A stretch of 39,853 bases of DNA, from the NCBI GenBank assembly GCA_012838665.1, contig DUOX01000033.1:1-39853 (forward strand), given 5' to 3'. Positions 1 to 7,823 of this stretch are shown in pieces. The notes under the pieces were generated by a model. The model ran no database searches. It was not told the DNA's origin and saw nothing but the letters and a program-made list of their open reading frames with translations. The translations under genes and the position numbers were made by a program. Positions within the stretch are counted from its first letter, which is position 1; every line of letters begins with the position of its first letter. The stretch comes from Clostridiales bacterium. GTDB lineage: Bacteria > Bacillota > Clostridia > Oscillospirales > Oscillospiraceae.

Positions 1-43
1 AGTTTTGTACAGTTTTTTATATGTGTATTAGGAGGAAATCATA

Positions 44-601
44 ATGATGACCTATGAGATGGACATCGCCGGCATAAAACGGACTCTTCCCCTATGTAAG
101 GTGTCCGACGATGTTTACATCGCATCCTTTGTCATTTTTGGTGATGTTGAGCTCACGGTCCACTGCGCCACGGAACTGTTAAAACGTGCGCCGGACTATG
201 ACTATCTCATCGCTCCCGAGGCAAAAAGCATACCTCTGCTTTATGAAATGGCCCGTCAAAGCGGTGCGGAGAAGTACTTTCTTGCCCGCAAAGGCCCCAA
301 GCTCTACATGACCGGCGTGTTCGAGGTGGAGGTACGTTCAATCACCACCATGGATGTACAGAAACTGGTTCTAGACACTGCCGACGCCGAGCTGATGAAA
401 GGCAAGCGTATACTCATTGTCGACGATGTCATCTCCACAGGCGACTCCCTCAATGCCATGGAGGCCCTGGTGGAAAAGGCCGGGGGTATAGTGGCCGGCC
501 GCATGGCCATTCTGGCGGAAGGCGCCGCCAGGTACAGAGACGACATAATATATCTGGCTCCTCTGCCTCTTTTCAATGCTGACGGCACTATTAAGGAGTA
601 A
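44..601 (+). CDS. Purine-type phosphoribosyltransferase
   Basis: This 185-residue protein belongs to the type I phosphoribosyltransferase family, which joins a nucleobase to PRPP in purine salvage in the cytoplasm. The PRPP-binding loop is clear at residues 123-135 (ILIVDDVISTGDS), and PEAKSIP at residues 58-64 matches the adenine/xanthine phosphoribosyltransferase group. The start has a strong GGAGG site at 31-35 with 8 nt spacing; an ATG directly after it is equally possible. It ends at a bidirectional terminator facing tadA. The base it uses (adenine, xanthine or other) cannot be told from sequence alone, and a regulatory role is also possible. Confidence 0.85.
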   Translation: MMTYEMDIAGIKRTLPLCKVSDDVYIASFVIFGDVELTVHCATELLKRAPDYDYLIAPEAKSIPLLYEMARQSGAEKYFLARKGPKLYMTGVFEVEVRSITTMDVQKLVLDTADAELMKGKRILIVDDVISTGDSLNAMEALVEKAGGIVAGRMAILAEGAARYRDDIIYLAPLPLFNADGTIKE

Positions 602-620
602 TCATTCAGTCAAAAAGAAC

Positions 621-645
621 GGCTGCTGCGCAGTTCGCAGCAGCC
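621..645. terminator. Bidirectional intrinsic terminator
   Basis: A perfect 10-bp GC-rich stem (621-630 with 636-645, loop of 5 nt) lies between two convergent genes. A T-rich stretch follows on the plus strand, and an A-run before the stem gives a U-run on the minus strand. It can stop the phosphoribosyltransferase from the left and tadA from the right. Confidence 0.8.
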
Positions 646-689
646 ATTCTTTACGTTAATAATATCGGCTCAATTCTCAATAATATTTC

Positions 690-1136
690 TTAGCGTACCC
701 CTTTAAAAAAATCTGTTAGTATGTCGGCACACTCTTTGGCCAATACCCCGCCGTAAATAGCAGGCTTATGTCCGAAGCGCTCCTCAAAGAGGTTTATAAT
801 ACTGACGCAGGCGCCGGTGTTCTCCTCTCTTGACCCGTAAACCAGGGTACTTATCCGGGCATTTATTATTGCTCCGGCACACATGGGGCAGGGCTCCAAC
901 GTCACATAAAGAGTGCACCCGGTCAGCCTCCAGTCCCCTAAGTGGGCGCAGGCCTGGGCAATAGCTTCCATCTCCGCATGGGCAAGGGCGCTTTTGGTTC
1001 GCTCCCGGCGGTTGCGGCCTCTTCCGATTACCCTGCCCTCACCGTCGGCAATAACGCAGCCAACGGGAACCTCGCCTTCTGCGGCAGCCTGCCGGGCAAG
1101 CTCAAGAGCCTGCTTCATATAGCTTTCATGATTCAT
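690..1136 (-). CDS. tadA: tRNA-specific adenosine deaminase TadA
   Basis: TadA deaminates adenosine 34 to inosine in tRNA anticodons so that one tRNA can read several codons. The 148-residue protein has the full zinc deaminase signature: His53-Ala-Glu55 (zinc ligand and proton shuttle) and Pro82-Cys83-x-x-Cys86 (zinc ligands). Length is normal for the family. The start at 1136 has GGAGG (complement of 1146-1150) 9 nt upstream. mntP starts only 24 bp away on the other strand, so the tadA promoter must lie inside or beyond the mntP coding region. Confidence 0.95.
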   Translation of the reverse strand: MNHESYMKQALELARQAAAEGEVPVGCVIADGEGRVIGRGRNRRERTKSALAHAEMEAIAQACAHLGDWRLTGCTLYVTLEPCPMCAGAIINARISTLVYGSREENTGACVSIINLFEERFGHKPAIYGGVLAKECADILTDFFKGVR

Positions 1137-1145
1137 AACCTTTTA

Positions 1146-1155
1146 CCTCCGGAGG
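1146..1155. promoter_or_regulatory. Palindromic ribosome-binding site shared by tadA and mntP
   Basis: The perfect 10-bp palindrome CCTCCGGAGG lies between two divergent start codons. Read on the plus strand, GGAGG at 1151-1155 is 5 nt before the mntP ATG. Read on the minus strand, GGAGG (complement of 1146-1150) is 9 nt before the tadA ATG. One short palindrome therefore supplies both Shine-Dalgarno sequences. Confidence 0.8.
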
Positions 1156-1160
1156 CAAAT

Positions 1161-1721
1161 ATGCTCACTATCTTTTTAATCGCCCTTAGCCTTTCCATGG
1201 ATGCCTTTGCCGTTTCCGTAACCAATGGCATGACCGCTTGTGGTTTTCGTTTTCGCCACGCCCTGATAATGGGCCTGTATTTCGGGGGATTTCAGTTCCT
1301 GATGCCCCTTGTTGGATACTTCCTGGCGGGAACCATTAGCTCCTATATCAGCCGCCTGGGGCCGTATATCAGCTTTATTCTTCTGGGCTTTATAGGCGGT
1401 AGGATGATATGGGAAGCCCTGAAAGAGGACAACAACGACAGTGACGCCTGCCTGATAGATTTGACCCACAGGCGGCTGCTGGCAATGGCCGTGGCTACAA
1501 GCATTGACGCTCTGGCGGTGGGAGTCAGCTTCGCCTTTATGAACGTGAAACTGCTGTTCTCCTGCGGAATAATCGGAATCATTACCTTTACCGTCTGCGT
1601 CATCGGCGCGTTGGCCGGCAATTGCCTGCCAATAAAATCCTGCAAAAAAGCTGAAATCGCAGGCGGCCTGGTTCTTATTGCAATAGGCATAAAGATTCTG
1701 CTGGAGGGCATTCTGGGCTGA
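1161..1721 (+). CDS. mntP: Manganese efflux pump MntP
   Basis: MntP exports Mn2+ across the cytoplasmic membrane. The 186-residue protein has about six hydrophobic segments arranged as two related halves. Each half carries the acidic motif typical of the family: SMDAFAVS near residue 14, and SIDALAVGVS in the second half. The start at 1161 follows GGAGG by 5 nt and gives the usual family length. A longer frame beginning at 942 would run through tadA antisense and is not credible. There is no space for the Mn-sensing yybP-ykoY riboswitch often found before mntP. A strong terminator follows at 1771. Confidence 0.9.
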   Translation: MLTIFLIALSLSMDAFAVSVTNGMTACGFRFRHALIMGLYFGGFQFLMPLVGYFLAGTISSYISRLGPYISFILLGFIGGRMIWEALKEDNNDSDACLIDLTHRRLLAMAVATSIDALAVGVSFAFMNVKLLFSCGIIGIITFTVCVIGALAGNCLPIKSCKKAEIAGGLVLIAIGIKILLEGILG

Positions 1722-1770
1722 CTCAAGTTTTAACTGCCTAAATCCAGTTTAGCGGACCTTAATATGCGTA

Positions 1771-1804
1771 GGGCGGATGACCTTGCCATCCGCCCGATTT
1801 TTTT
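1771..1804 (+). terminator. Intrinsic terminator of mntP
   Basis: A perfect 9-bp stem (1771-1779 with 1787-1795, loop of 7 nt) is followed by a run of T at 1798-1804. It sits between convergent mntP and pduL, and its T-run touches the pduL stop codon. Confidence 0.85.
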
Positions 1805-2387
1805 AGTTCTTCTTTATTATCTCACCCTTGGGCTGACTGCCGAACAGGGCTGCCGCGTTAATTTCGTCGTAATCCAAATGCATATAGGTAGCATAGTCGG
1901 GACTGACCCGGCAAACCACCTCGTCAAAGATAAGGGCCCGCTCGCCCTCGATTCTAACCTGTACTATCTCCTTGTCCTTAACGCCGAATTTTTCGGCATC
2001 CTCGGGAGTTAGATGTACGTGGCGCTTTGCAATTATTACGCCTTCATTAATTTCTACCTTGCCGGCGGGGCCTACAAGGGTGCAGCCGCAGCTACCGGCC
2101 AGGTCTCCGCTCTCCCGTATGGGGCAGTCACTAAGCCCCAGAATTCTGGCATCCGTGAAAGAGAGCTCAACCTGAGTTTGTTTGCGGCAGGGCCCTAATA
2201 TGGATACACCGGTTAAGGTCCCCTTGGGGCCGATTATATCAACTTTTGAATTTGACGCAAACTGCCCCGGTTGGCTCAGCCATTTTTTAGGTTCAAGCTC
2301 ATATCCGGCGCCAAAAAGCGCTTCCAAATGCTCCTCGGTCACATGGACATGACGGCCTGAACCCTCTATTATTATTTTGTCTGACAT
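1803..2387 (-). CDS. pduL: PduL-type phosphate acyltransferase
   Basis: PduL moves an acyl group between coenzyme A and phosphate (acetyl-CoA or propanoyl-CoA to the acyl phosphate), the step before ATP production by acyl kinase. The 194-residue protein shows the two-barrel PduL signature with a zinc-binding histidine motif in each half: His13-Val-His15 and His123-Val-His125. It begins directly at the first barrel, without the N-terminal extension that targets PduL into microcompartments, and no shell genes are near. It therefore probably acts as a soluble phosphotransacetylase in fermentation. The ATG is preceded by GAGGG. Confidence 0.9.
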   Translation of the reverse strand: MSDKIIIEGSGRHVHVTEEHLEALFGAGYELEPKKWLSQPGQFASNSKVDIIGPKGTLTGVSILGPCRKQTQVELSFTDARILGLSDCPIRESGDLAGSCGCTLVGPAGKVEINEGVIIAKRHVHLTPEDAEKFGVKDKEIVQVRIEGERALIFDEVVCRVSPDYATYMHLDYDEINAAALFGSQPKGEIIKKN

Positions 2388-2441
2388 TTTATTTTCCCTC
2401 GAATAATGGATATAAAATATATGTTTAAATGTAACATATAC

Positions 2442-2469
2442 AGATTAACACTTTTTTTGCGAATGTCAA
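2442..2469 (-). promoter_or_regulatory. SigA-type promoter of pduL
   Basis: On the minus strand a perfect TTGACA (complement of 2464-2469) is followed after 16 nt by TAATCT (complement of 2442-2447). The ATG of pduL lies about 55 nt downstream. Confidence 0.6.
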
Positions 2470-2489
2470 GACCGCCGTTAAAATTCCTA

Positions 2490-2519
2490 TTTACAAACTG
2501 CTGATTGATATAATATAAT
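2490..2519 (+). promoter_or_regulatory. SigA-type promoter of the XRE gene
   Basis: TTTACA at 2490-2495 is separated by 18 nt from a perfect TATAAT at 2514-2519, 45 nt before the XRE start codon. It is back-to-back with the pduL promoter. Confidence 0.6.
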
Positions 2520-2563
2520 TTACAGGATGTAATCATAATATTCGTAATCAACGGAGTGATGGA

Positions 2564-2872
2564 ATGGAACGAAGTTTTTCTAAAGCCCTGTCCGAATTAC
2601 GCAAAAGCATGGGCTTCAGCCAAAGAAAGGTTGCCTCTGATCTCAACATAAGTCAAGCTCTGTTATCCCACTATGAAAACGGTGCCCGGGAGCCGGGCCT
2701 CATGTTCGTACGCAAAGTCTGTGACTACTACGGCGTAAGCGCAGATTACCTTCTGGGCAGGACAAACGACCCCAAGGGCATCTCGCGGGAAACCGATGCC
2801 CTGGCCACCCTCACCGAAGAGCTTCGTGCCCTGACGCAAAAGGCGGAACAAGCTCTTGCGGAACTTCAATAA
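2564..2872 (+). CDS. XRE-family transcriptional regulator
   Basis: This 102-residue protein is a DNA-binding regulator of the Cro/C1 (XRE) type. Residues 7-66 form a standard five-helix HTH_3 domain, with SQRKVASDL and SQALLSHYE as the two helices of the DNA-binding motif. The remaining tail is Ala/Glu-rich and likely helical, perhaps for dimer formation. It is divergent from pduL across a 176-bp region and lies 46 nt before lepA. Its target is unknown; the shared intergenic region, with back-to-back promoters, makes itself and pduL the first candidates. Confidence 0.85.
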   Translation: MERSFSKALSELRKSMGFSQRKVASDLNISQALLSHYENGAREPGLMFVRKVCDYYGVSADYLLGRTNDPKGISRETDALATLTEELRALTQKAEQALAELQ

Positions 2873-2918
2873 TTCTCTGCATCTTTAGACAATCCCTAAG
2901 CATTTTTGAGGTGAATAT

Positions 2919-4724
2919 ATGATTTTTCAGGATAAAATCCGCAACTTTTCAATCATCGCTCATATAGACCACGGCAAGTCGACTCTGGCAGACAGAATTC
3001 TTGAAGCCTGCGGAGCTGTGAACCAGCGGGAAATGACAGATCAGATTCTGGACAGCATGGACTTGGAACGTGAGCGGGGCATAACAATCAAGGCCACGGC
3101 CATTGGCCTGTCCTATAAGGCAGAGGATGGGGAAACCTATATTCTCAACCTTATTGATACCCCCGGACATGTGGACTTCAACTACGAGGTCAGCCGCTCC
3201 CTGGCAGCCTGCGAAGGCGCGCTTCTGGTGGTTGATGCCTCCCAGGGAGTCGAGGCCCAAACCCTTGCCAACACCTACCTTGCCCTGGACCACAATTTGG
3301 AGGTCCTCCCCGTTATAAATAAAATTGACCTGCCCGGCGCCGATCCCCAGGCTGTGAAGACGCAGATAGAAGACATCATCGGCATTCCTGCTCTGGATTC
3401 GCCGGAGATTAGCGCCAAAATGGGCATCAACATAGAGGCGGTGCTGGAAGAAGTAGTTAATAAAATCCCTCCCCCAAAGGGCGACTCGGCGGCGCCCCTC
3501 CGCGCCATGGTGTTTGACAGCCAGTATGACAGCTACAGGGGCGTAATCGTCTATATCCGTCTGATTGACGGCGAAATCCGCAAAGACATGGACATCTTCC
3601 TTATGGCCACCGGTGCAAGTTACAAGGTGGTGGAGGTGGGCCACATGCGGGCCACCGGCCTGGAGCCCTGCGATGTGCTTCGTGCAGGAGAGGTGGGCTA
3701 TTTTACTGCCAGCATAAAAACCGTGGCGGATACCCAGGTTGGCGACACTGTCACCGAGACCGTCCGGCCCACGGCGAAGCCCTTGCCCGGTTATCGTCCC
3801 GCCCGCCCCATGGTTTTCTCCGGCATATACACCGCCGACGGCACCAAATTCCCCAACCTGAGGGATGCTCTTGAAAAGCTCAAGCTCAACGACGCCGCCC
3901 TGTCCTTTGAACCTGAATCCTCAGCGGCTCTGGGCTTTGGCTTCCGCTGCGGTTTTTTGGGCTTGCTTCATATGGAGATTATCCAGGAGCGGCTGGAGCG
4001 GGAGAATAATCTTGACCTGATTACCACCGCCCCCTCCGTCATATACCGTGTCACTAAGACCGACGGCGCCGTGGAAATGGTGGACAACCCTCTCAATTAC
4101 CCCGACCCGGCCCATATCGAACTGGCGGAAGAGCCCTTTGTGGCCACCTCCATTATGTGCCCTTCGGAATTTGTGGGCAACATCATGGAACTCTGCCAGG
4201 ACCGACGGGGCGTGTTTAAGGATATGAAATACCTGGACGACAACCGGGTGGAGCTGCTCTATGACCTGCCCCTGAACGAGATAATATATGACTTTTTCGA
4301 CGCTCTTAAATCCCGCAGCAAGGGATACGCAAGCCTGGATTACGAGTTTATCGGCTACCGGCCCTCGGACCTTGTAAAACTGGACATCCTCCTCAACGGG
4401 GAGGTGGTGGACGCCCTGTCCTTTATCATCCACAAAGACAAAGCCTATACCCGGGGGCGTAAAATTGCCGAAAAGCTTAAAGAAAACATCCCCCGACAGC
4501 TTTTCGACATCCCTGTTCAGGCCGCTATCGGCGGCAAAATAATCGCCAGAGAAACTATCAAAGCCCTGCGGAAAGATGTGCTGGCCAAGTGCTACGGCGG
4601 CGATATTACCCGGAAAAAAAAGCTGCTGGAAAAACAAAAGGAAGGTAAGAAACGCATGCGCAGCTTGGGCAGCGTGGCTGTCCCGCAAGAGGCCTTTATG
4701 GCCGTGCTAAAGCTGGACGAATAA
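2919..4724 (+). CDS. lepA: Elongation factor 4 (LepA)
   Basis: LepA is a ribosome-associated GTPase that acts on stalled or late-assembling ribosomes and can back-translocate them. At 601 residues it has the family length. The GTPase motifs are all present: AHIDHGKST (G1), RERGITIKA (G2), DTPGH (G3) and NKID (G4). Domains II, III and V follow, and the C-terminal LepA domain, rich in Lys and Arg, ends the protein. It has its own GAGGTG site. The gene order XRE-lepA suggests possible cotranscription, but the two products have no evident functional tie. Confidence 0.97.
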   Translation: MIFQDKIRNFSIIAHIDHGKSTLADRILEACGAVNQREMTDQILDSMDLERERGITIKATAIGLSYKAEDGETYILNLIDTPGHVDFNYEVSRSLAACEGALLVVDASQGVEAQTLANTYLALDHNLEVLPVINKIDLPGADPQAVKTQIEDIIGIPALDSPEISAKMGINIEAVLEEVVNKIPPPKGDSAAPLRAMVFDSQYDSYRGVIVYIRLIDGEIRKDMDIFLMATGASYKVVEVGHMRATGLEPCDVLRAGEVGYFTASIKTVADTQVGDTVTETVRPTAKPLPGYRPARPMVFSGIYTADGTKFPNLRDALEKLKLNDAALSFEPESSAALGFGFRCGFLGLLHMEIIQERLERENNLDLITTAPSVIYRVTKTDGAVEMVDNPLNYPDPAHIELAEEPFVATSIMCPSEFVGNIMELCQDRRGVFKDMKYLDDNRVELLYDLPLNEIIYDFFDALKSRSKGYASLDYEFIGYRPSDLVKLDILLNGEVVDALSFIIHKDKAYTRGRKIAEKLKENIPRQLFDIPVQAAIGGKIIARETIKALRKDVLAKCYGGDITRKKKLLEKQKEGKKRMRSLGSVAVPQEAFMAVLKLDE

Positions 4725-4812
4725 GCCAAGCTGACCGCCGGCATGCGCAAGCGGTTCGAAGGAGAAGGACGTACGGGCCTGCATTCAAGTCCGACTTAAA
4801 TACCCGTTTCAT

Positions 4813-4852
4813 AAAAAAGATCTGCCTATTTTAATACGGCAGATCTTTTTTT
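4813..4852. terminator. Bidirectional intrinsic terminator
   Basis: A 9-bp stem (4818-4826 with 4838-4846) is flanked by an A-run at 4813-4818 and a T-run at 4846-4852. It serves convergent lepA and the dehydrogenase at 4965. Between here and 4964 the DNA is AT-rich and I see nothing else in it. Confidence 0.85.
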
Positions 4853-4964
4853 GCCTGCAAAAAGTCTTGAAACCACAATAAAAATAATTATACTAATAGT
4901 GACATATTAATAAACATTTTATCGAACAAAATATGTTTAATGCAACCTTGATGAAATACATCCG

Positions 4965-5933
4965 TTATTCGGGCGTTCTGCGGTAACCGCTTTCGGGATC
5001 CACCAGGTTCTTCATGGGCGCCCCCTCCTGCCAGGCTTTTAAATTCTCCAGAAAAATATCCATAACCCTGTCAATGGTGCTTGGAAGGCTCCATCCGCCG
5101 GATGCGTGGGGCGTAATCAATATGTTTTTTGCATTCCATATTGGGTCCTCCGGTGGCAGTGGTTCCGGCACGGCCACGTCCAGGGCGGCTCCGCCCAAAT
5201 GCCCGCTGTTAAGGGTACTGGCCAGGGCCTGCTGGTCCACCGCGCTACCCCTGCCCACATTTATTAGTATGCTCCCCTTCTTCATAAGGGCCAGCCTCTC
5301 GCCGTTCATAAGGCCATTGGTTTCCGGGGACTGGGGGAGACTCAGGGCCACCACATCCGCCCGGGGCAGGAGGCTGTCAAGAGCATCCATGCCGTACAGC
5401 TCGTCCACGTATTCTGGCTTTCTCATGTCTCTTCTCCGCACTCCTATTGTGTAGGCGCCCAAGGCCTTCATTTTTCTGGCGAAGCTGCCCCCAATATCCC
5501 CCAGGCCCACAACCAGGCATACGGAGTTTTCTATGGCCCCCACCGTTCCCTCGCGTTTCCAAAGGCCCTTTTTCTGATTTTCATAATACCGTGGCAGTTT
5601 TTTCAGCAGGGACAGGAGCACAGCCAGCATATATTCCGAGATCGCCGGTCCATAGGAGCCGGTGGCGTTGGTCAGGAGCACACCCGGAGGCATGACAGGC
5701 GCATAGTTATCGCTTCCCGCGGTGGCAAGCTGGACCCACTTCAGTTTCTCTGCGCCGCCAATATGTTCCGGCTCCACATTTCCGAAAATTACGTCGGCCT
5801 TTAATACCTCCTCTTTTTCAGGTTTCATAAAGCCCCGAAAAATAATCTCCGCATCGGGCAAGAGCTGTTTCAGACGCTCTTTTTGGTCTTCCCGGAGAGG
5901 AAGGGCCGTCAGCAAGGTATCAATCCTCTTCAT
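4965..5933 (-). CDS. D-2-hydroxyacid dehydrogenase (NAD-dependent)
   Basis: This 322-residue cytoplasmic enzyme belongs to the D-isomer-specific 2-hydroxyacid dehydrogenase family, which interconverts 2-oxo acids and D-2-hydroxy acids with NAD(P)H. The Rossmann motif GLGDIG is at residues 143-148. The catalytic triad is intact: Arg228 in VGRGS, Glu257 in VPEP, and His276 in TPHASGG. The N-terminal substrate-binding part is divergent, so the substrate cannot be named; glyoxylate/hydroxypyruvate reductase-like enzymes are the closest in look. It stands alone, with GAGGTG before its ATG, and is divergent from the MscS gene. Confidence 0.85.
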   Translation of the reverse strand: MKRIDTLLTALPLREDQKERLKQLLPDAEIIFRGFMKPEKEEVLKADVIFGNVEPEHIGGAEKLKWVQLATAGSDNYAPVMPPGVLLTNATGSYGPAISEYMLAVLLSLLKKLPRYYENQKKGLWKREGTVGAIENSVCLVVGLGDIGGSFARKMKALGAYTIGVRRRDMRKPEYVDELYGMDALDSLLPRADVVALSLPQSPETNGLMNGERLALMKKGSILINVGRGSAVDQQALASTLNSGHLGGAALDVAVPEPLPPEDPIWNAKNILITPHASGGWSLPSTIDRVMDIFLENLKAWQEGAPMKNLVDPESGYRRTPE

Positions 5934-5956
5934 ATCTCACCTCAACACTGTTTTTA

Positions 5957-5985
5957 TGGCATAATAGCACAAACCGTGATAGAAT
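5957..5985 (+). promoter_or_regulatory. Possible promoter of the MscS/proC operon
   Basis: TGGCAT at 5957-5962 and TAGAAT at 5980-5985 are 17 nt apart and lie about 35 nt before the TTG start of the channel gene. The -35 match is partial. Confidence 0.35.
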
Positions 5986-6021
5986 AAAAGCACTTATCAT
6001 CTGGCTATTGGGGGAATTATC

Positions 6022-6870
6022 TTGGACGTTTTAAAAATACTCGATTCCTTTGAAACTGTCAGTATAGGCAAGCTGTCCCTGGCGACACTGCTCTCCTCCG
6101 TACTGGTATTTCTGGTCTGCCTGATTGCCATCAAAATAATCTCCCGGGTGGCCTCAAAGCTCCTTGAGAGAAGCAAAATGGAAAACGGCCTTAAAAGTTT
6201 TATCCGCTCGGCGCTGAAAATCGGCCTGTGGGCCCTGGCTGTCATCATAGTGGCGGACAGCCTGGGCATATCCACCGCCTCTCTTGTGGCCCTCCTGAGC
6301 GTGGCAGGCCTTGCCCTCTCCCTGGCCCTCCAGGATATTATGTCCAACCTGTTTTCCGGCGTAACTGTCCTGGCTTCAAAGCCCTTTGTCTCCGGGAACT
6401 TTGTGGAACTGGACGGCCTTACCGGCACTGTCCACGATGTAGGGCTGCTTTATACCAAAATCATAACCCTGGACAACAAGATGGTATTTATCCCAAATAA
6501 GGACGTTGTTGCCGCGAAAATATTAAACTACTCCAGCCAGCCGGAAAGGCGGGTGGATATAAGCGTTAAAACCTCATACGACAGTTCCGCTCAGGAGGTG
6601 AAAGAGGCCCTCCTTGAAGCCGCCTCCCGACACCCCAATGTACTCCACGAGCCCGCTCCTCAGGTCTACCTAGTTTCCTTCGGAGAGGGTTATTTGGAAT
6701 TTTCTCTCCGGGCCTGGGTAAAAAACCCCGATTACTGGGAAGTTTTCTGCGCCCTGAATGAAGATATACGCGGCATTTTTGAGGAAAGGGGCATAAAGAT
6801 GTCTTATAATAACATGAATGTGCGAATAATAAACAATGACCAGGGCATAAAACACGATTTGCAGAATTAA
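6022..6870 (+). CDS. MscS-family mechanosensitive ion channel
   Basis: The protein (282 residues) is a small-conductance mechanosensitive channel that opens under membrane tension to release solutes after hypo-osmotic shock. Three membrane helices are visible: about residues 15-38, 55-76 and 84-115. The last is the pore-lining, Gly/Ala-rich TM3, and it runs into the conserved QDIMSNLFSG region and the beta domain. The C-terminal alpha/beta cytoplasmic domain follows, making the length typical for MscS. The start is TTG at 6022, supported by GGGGGA 6 nt upstream and by the absence of an ATG near the N-terminus. proC begins 12 nt after the stop. Confidence 0.9.
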   Translation: MDVLKILDSFETVSIGKLSLATLLSSVLVFLVCLIAIKIISRVASKLLERSKMENGLKSFIRSALKIGLWALAVIIVADSLGISTASLVALLSVAGLALSLALQDIMSNLFSGVTVLASKPFVSGNFVELDGLTGTVHDVGLLYTKIITLDNKMVFIPNKDVVAAKILNYSSQPERRVDISVKTSYDSSAQEVKEALLEAASRHPNVLHEPAPQVYLVSFGEGYLEFSLRAWVKNPDYWEVFCALNEDIRGIFEERGIKMSYNNMNVRIINNDQGIKHDLQN

Positions 6871-6882
6871 AGGGGTTTTTAT

Positions 6883-7689
6883 ATGAAATACATTATCAGT
6901 TTTATCGGCGCCGGGAATATGGGCTCCGCACTGGCTGCGGCCGCCTGCAAAACGGTGGGGCCGGACAGGATTATTGTAACCAACCGCAGTTTGGAAAAAG
7001 CAAAAAGCCTGGCGGACAGGCTGGGCTGTCATCTGGCCCCAAACAATCTGGACGCGGCCAGGGATGCAAATTTTGTAATGCTGGGCGTTAAGCCTCAGGA
7101 TATCCATCAGGTGACAAAGGAGCTTACCCCCGTCCTCACCGGCAATCAGGTTTTGGTCACCATGGCGGCGGGGGTGGCTATAGACTCCCTTGCCAGGTGC
7201 CTTGACAAGCCTGTGCCCATTATTCGCATACTCCCCAACACTCCATGCGCCATCGGTCATGGCTTAATTCTTATCTCGGCTTCCGAAAAAGACAAAAAGC
7301 ATGTTTCCTGGCTGATGGACATACTCAAAGCTGCCGGTAGTTTTCAAGTTATACCCGAATCCCTTATGGATTCCGGCTGCGTGGCCGCAGGCTGCTCTCC
7401 GGCCTATGCCTACATGTTTATTGACGCAATAGCAAAGGGTACCCAGGCCGTCGGGCTGCCTTATGCAATCGGCCTGACCTGCGCCGCCAACGCCGTCCTG
7501 GGGGCGGCTGCCATGATTCTTGAAACTGGAAAAAACCCCGAAGAACTGAAAAACGCGGTCTGCTCCCCCGGAGGCTCCACCATTGAGGGTGCCCGGGTTC
7601 TGGAGGAGGGCGGCCTTTACAACATTGTGGCCAGGGCGGCGGAGGCCAGCTACAGGCGCAATATCCAGCTTGGGAAAGAGAATGAATAA
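6883..7689 (+). CDS. proC: Pyrroline-5-carboxylate reductase
   Basis: ProC catalyses the last step of proline synthesis, reducing 1-pyrroline-5-carboxylate with NAD(P)H. The 268-residue protein has the N-terminal dinucleotide-binding motif GAGNMG at residues 9-14 and the conserved ILPNTP segment. Its C-terminal dimerisation domain carries the ProC signature (GCSPAYAYMF, then SPGGSTIEG). It lies 12 nt after the MscS gene. Proline is an osmoprotectant, so cotranscription with an osmotic safety valve makes physiological sense, although that link is inferred. Confidence 0.95.
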   Translation: MKYIISFIGAGNMGSALAAAACKTVGPDRIIVTNRSLEKAKSLADRLGCHLAPNNLDAARDANFVMLGVKPQDIHQVTKELTPVLTGNQVLVTMAAGVAIDSLARCLDKPVPIIRILPNTPCAIGHGLILISASEKDKKHVSWLMDILKAAGSFQVIPESLMDSGCVAAGCSPAYAYMFIDAIAKGTQAVGLPYAIGLTCAANAVLGAAAMILETGKNPEELKNAVCSPGGSTIEGARVLEEGGLYNIVARAAEASYRRNIQLGKENE

Positions 7690-7692
7690 AAG

Positions 7693-7722
7693 AATATAAG
7701 TCCAGAGCTTATATTTTGTTTT
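7693..7722 (+). terminator. Weak AT-rich terminator after proC
   Basis: An 8-bp stem (7693-7700 with 7708-7715, loop of 7 nt) is followed by TTGTTTT. It is AT-rich and therefore less certain than the other terminators here. Confidence 0.45.
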
Positions 7723-7823
7723 AAATTATTTCCAATATTGTTCATTATCTTGACATAAGTATGTATTAGCATGTGCATGATATAGATAATAAGTCTCGAA
7801 CGCATCGAATGGAGGAACACATC

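Noticed and set aside
304..588. Long reverse-strand open frames inside genes (here and in lepA, clpE and others)
   Set aside because: They are shadows of well-supported genes and have no ribosome-binding sites or recognisable domains.
942..1160. Upstream extension of the mntP frame
   Set aside because: It lies antisense to tadA and adds about 73 residues not found in MntP; the ATG at 1161 has a perfect ribosome-binding site.
942..1160. yybP-ykoY manganese riboswitch before mntP
   Set aside because: The intergenic space is 24 bp and the upstream DNA is tadA coding sequence; no such structure is seen.
1771..1804. Hairpin considered as a dispersed palindromic repeat
   Set aside because: No second copy was seen in the window; the T-run and placement after mntP fit an ordinary terminator.
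4743..4799. Short open frame of 18 codons after lepA
   Set aside because: It has no ribosome-binding site and no recognisable sequence, and it lies between lepA and its terminator.
7773..7823. Earlier ATG for the HtrA protease
   Set aside because: No ribosome-binding site precedes it, while GGAGGA precedes the ATG at 7824.
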